The position numbers and the translations under genes were made by a program. From Malaciobacter pacificus (GTDB lineage: Bacteria > Campylobacterota > Campylobacteria > Campylobacterales > Arcobacteraceae), in assembly GCF_004214795.1 (NCBI RefSeq), contig NZ_CP035928.1:1364001-1428000 (forward strand): a DNA stretch of 64,000 bases, read 5' to 3'. This document shows, piece after piece, positions 63,427-64,000 of the stretch. Each line of letters starts with the position of its first letter. Position 1 is the first letter of the stretch. Below the pieces are notes generated by a model. The model made no database searches and was not told the DNA's origin. It saw only the letters and a list, made by a program, of their open reading frames with translations.

Positions 63427-63978
63427 TTAATTTTCTACATTAATTTCAGCAAAAAGTGATGCACTTATAGTTTTATTATATAGTCTAAACATTTGAAGAA
63501 GTTTCATATCTAAGGCTTCATCACTGCTTTTTAGATTAAAAGCATCTTGTTTATCTTCATCAAATAACCATAAAAAAGAGTTTTTAGAAACTTTTGGAAT
63601 TGTTGCTCTAATATCTTGACTTTTACCAATGTACCAAAAACAGTATCCATTTGGGAAAGAAATCTTTAGCATATCTTTAATACATGATATATCTTCATCA
63701 GATTTAATTAAATCTATATTTTTAGAAAATGATTTAAAATCATAAAATGGTAAAAATGGTCTATTTAATTTTGTAGAGTTAATATTTGTTAAAATATACT
63801 CTAAAAACCATTCTCTATCTTTATCTGTAATAACAATTATAGAGCAACCTTTTTCTAAAAGATTATATATGTTTTTTGATACTAAAGGAGTCCATTCATA
63901 TTTTTTTTCTTCCAGCCAAGGAGATAGAAGTCTATCATCCCTGATTGTATCAACAGTCCAGTTTAAAAACTCTTGCAC
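63427..63978 (-). CDS. hobA: HobA, DnaA-binding replication initiator regulator
   Basis: HobA promotes DnaA oligomer formation at the origin in Campylobacterota. The 183-residue sequence starts MQEFLNWTVDTIRDDRLLSP and has SFPNGYCFWYIGKSQDIRAT and FLWLFDEDKQDAFNL, as expected for the family. The start is GTG at 63978, close to the stop of the preceding gene. The adjacent holB and folP agree with the known lysC-hobA-holB-folP arrangement. HobA is specific to this phylum, so it is also a taxonomic marker. Confidence 0.9.
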   Translation of the reverse strand: MQEFLNWTVDTIRDDRLLSPWLEEKKYEWTPLVSKNIYNLLEKGCSIIVITDKDREWFLEYILTNINSTKLNRPFLPFYDFKSFSKNIDLIKSDEDISCIKDMLKISFPNGYCFWYIGKSQDIRATIPKVSKNSFLWLFDEDKQDAFNLKSSDEALDMKLLQMFRLYNKTISASLFAEINVEN

Positions 63979-63980
63979 TT

Positions 63981-64000
63981 TTACTTATCCAGTTCGTATG
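63981..64000 (-). CDS. 3' end of upstream gene, probably aspartate kinase (lysC)
   Basis: The minus strand at the window edge reads Y-E-L-D-K and a stop at 63981-63983, directly before hobA. Aspartate kinases often end in L-H-x-x-Y-x-L-D-K, and lysC precedes hobA in related genomes. Only five residues are visible, so the call rests mainly on synteny. Confidence 0.35.

Overview
The window looks like a chromosome segment from an Arcobacter-like member of the Campylobacterota. It is very AT-rich. It carries the Campylobacterota-type replication gene hobA beside holB and folP, the futalosine menaquinone gene mqnC, short Campylobacterota-style proteins, and a sodium-pump oxaloacetate decarboxylase operon. 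Genus-level placement is an inference from gene content only.

Bases 1-9050 are one tightly packed plus-strand defence/accessory operon. It starts inside hsdR (type I restriction, with hsdM/hsdS presumably upstream). It continues with a pentapeptide-like membrane protein, a MORC/MutL-like GHKL ATPase fused to a PD-(D/E)xK nuclease motif, a DUF3800 (RNase H-like) protein, two tiny ORFs, an AlbA_2/RecG-like ATP-binding regulator and a RhuM-family protein. Gaps are 5, 15 and 16 bp, then overlaps. Bases 9050-9850 are a graveyard of winged-helix gene tails framed by a 38/40-bp direct repeat, ending in a 45-bp palindrome.

Bases 9809-14320 look like a small integrative element: tyrosine integrase, four mostly unrecognised genes, an operator-like inverted repeat and an excisionase-like protein. 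It abuts tRNA-Leu(CAA), and a second 5' half of a tRNA-Leu lies about 100 bp further on.

Bases 14600-64000 are mostly core chromosome: HU; an aldolase-fold protein without zinc ligands; rsmH, an ftsL-like gene and an RND pump; signalling proteins; a decayed Na/Pi cotransporter; an NlpC/P60 lipoprotein; a glutamate-mutase cluster (S, E, MutL, acyl-AMP ligase); hemN, argF, hemB; ribA, rsmG; glyS; three tRNAs (Thr, Met, fMet); a ribBA-like gene; pckA with oadBAG; an S24 repressor; metG, fbp, mobB; a lytic transglycosylase, yggT and a glutamyl-tRNA-synthetase homologue with both signature motifs lost; an M16 homologue, mqnC, bamA; tyrA; folP, holB, hobA and the last codons of a probable lysC.

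The best candidates for something undescribed are the MORC-like ATPase-nuclease plus DUF3800 module inside the restriction operon, the degenerate GltX, and the glutamate mutase linked to an acyl-AMP ligase.
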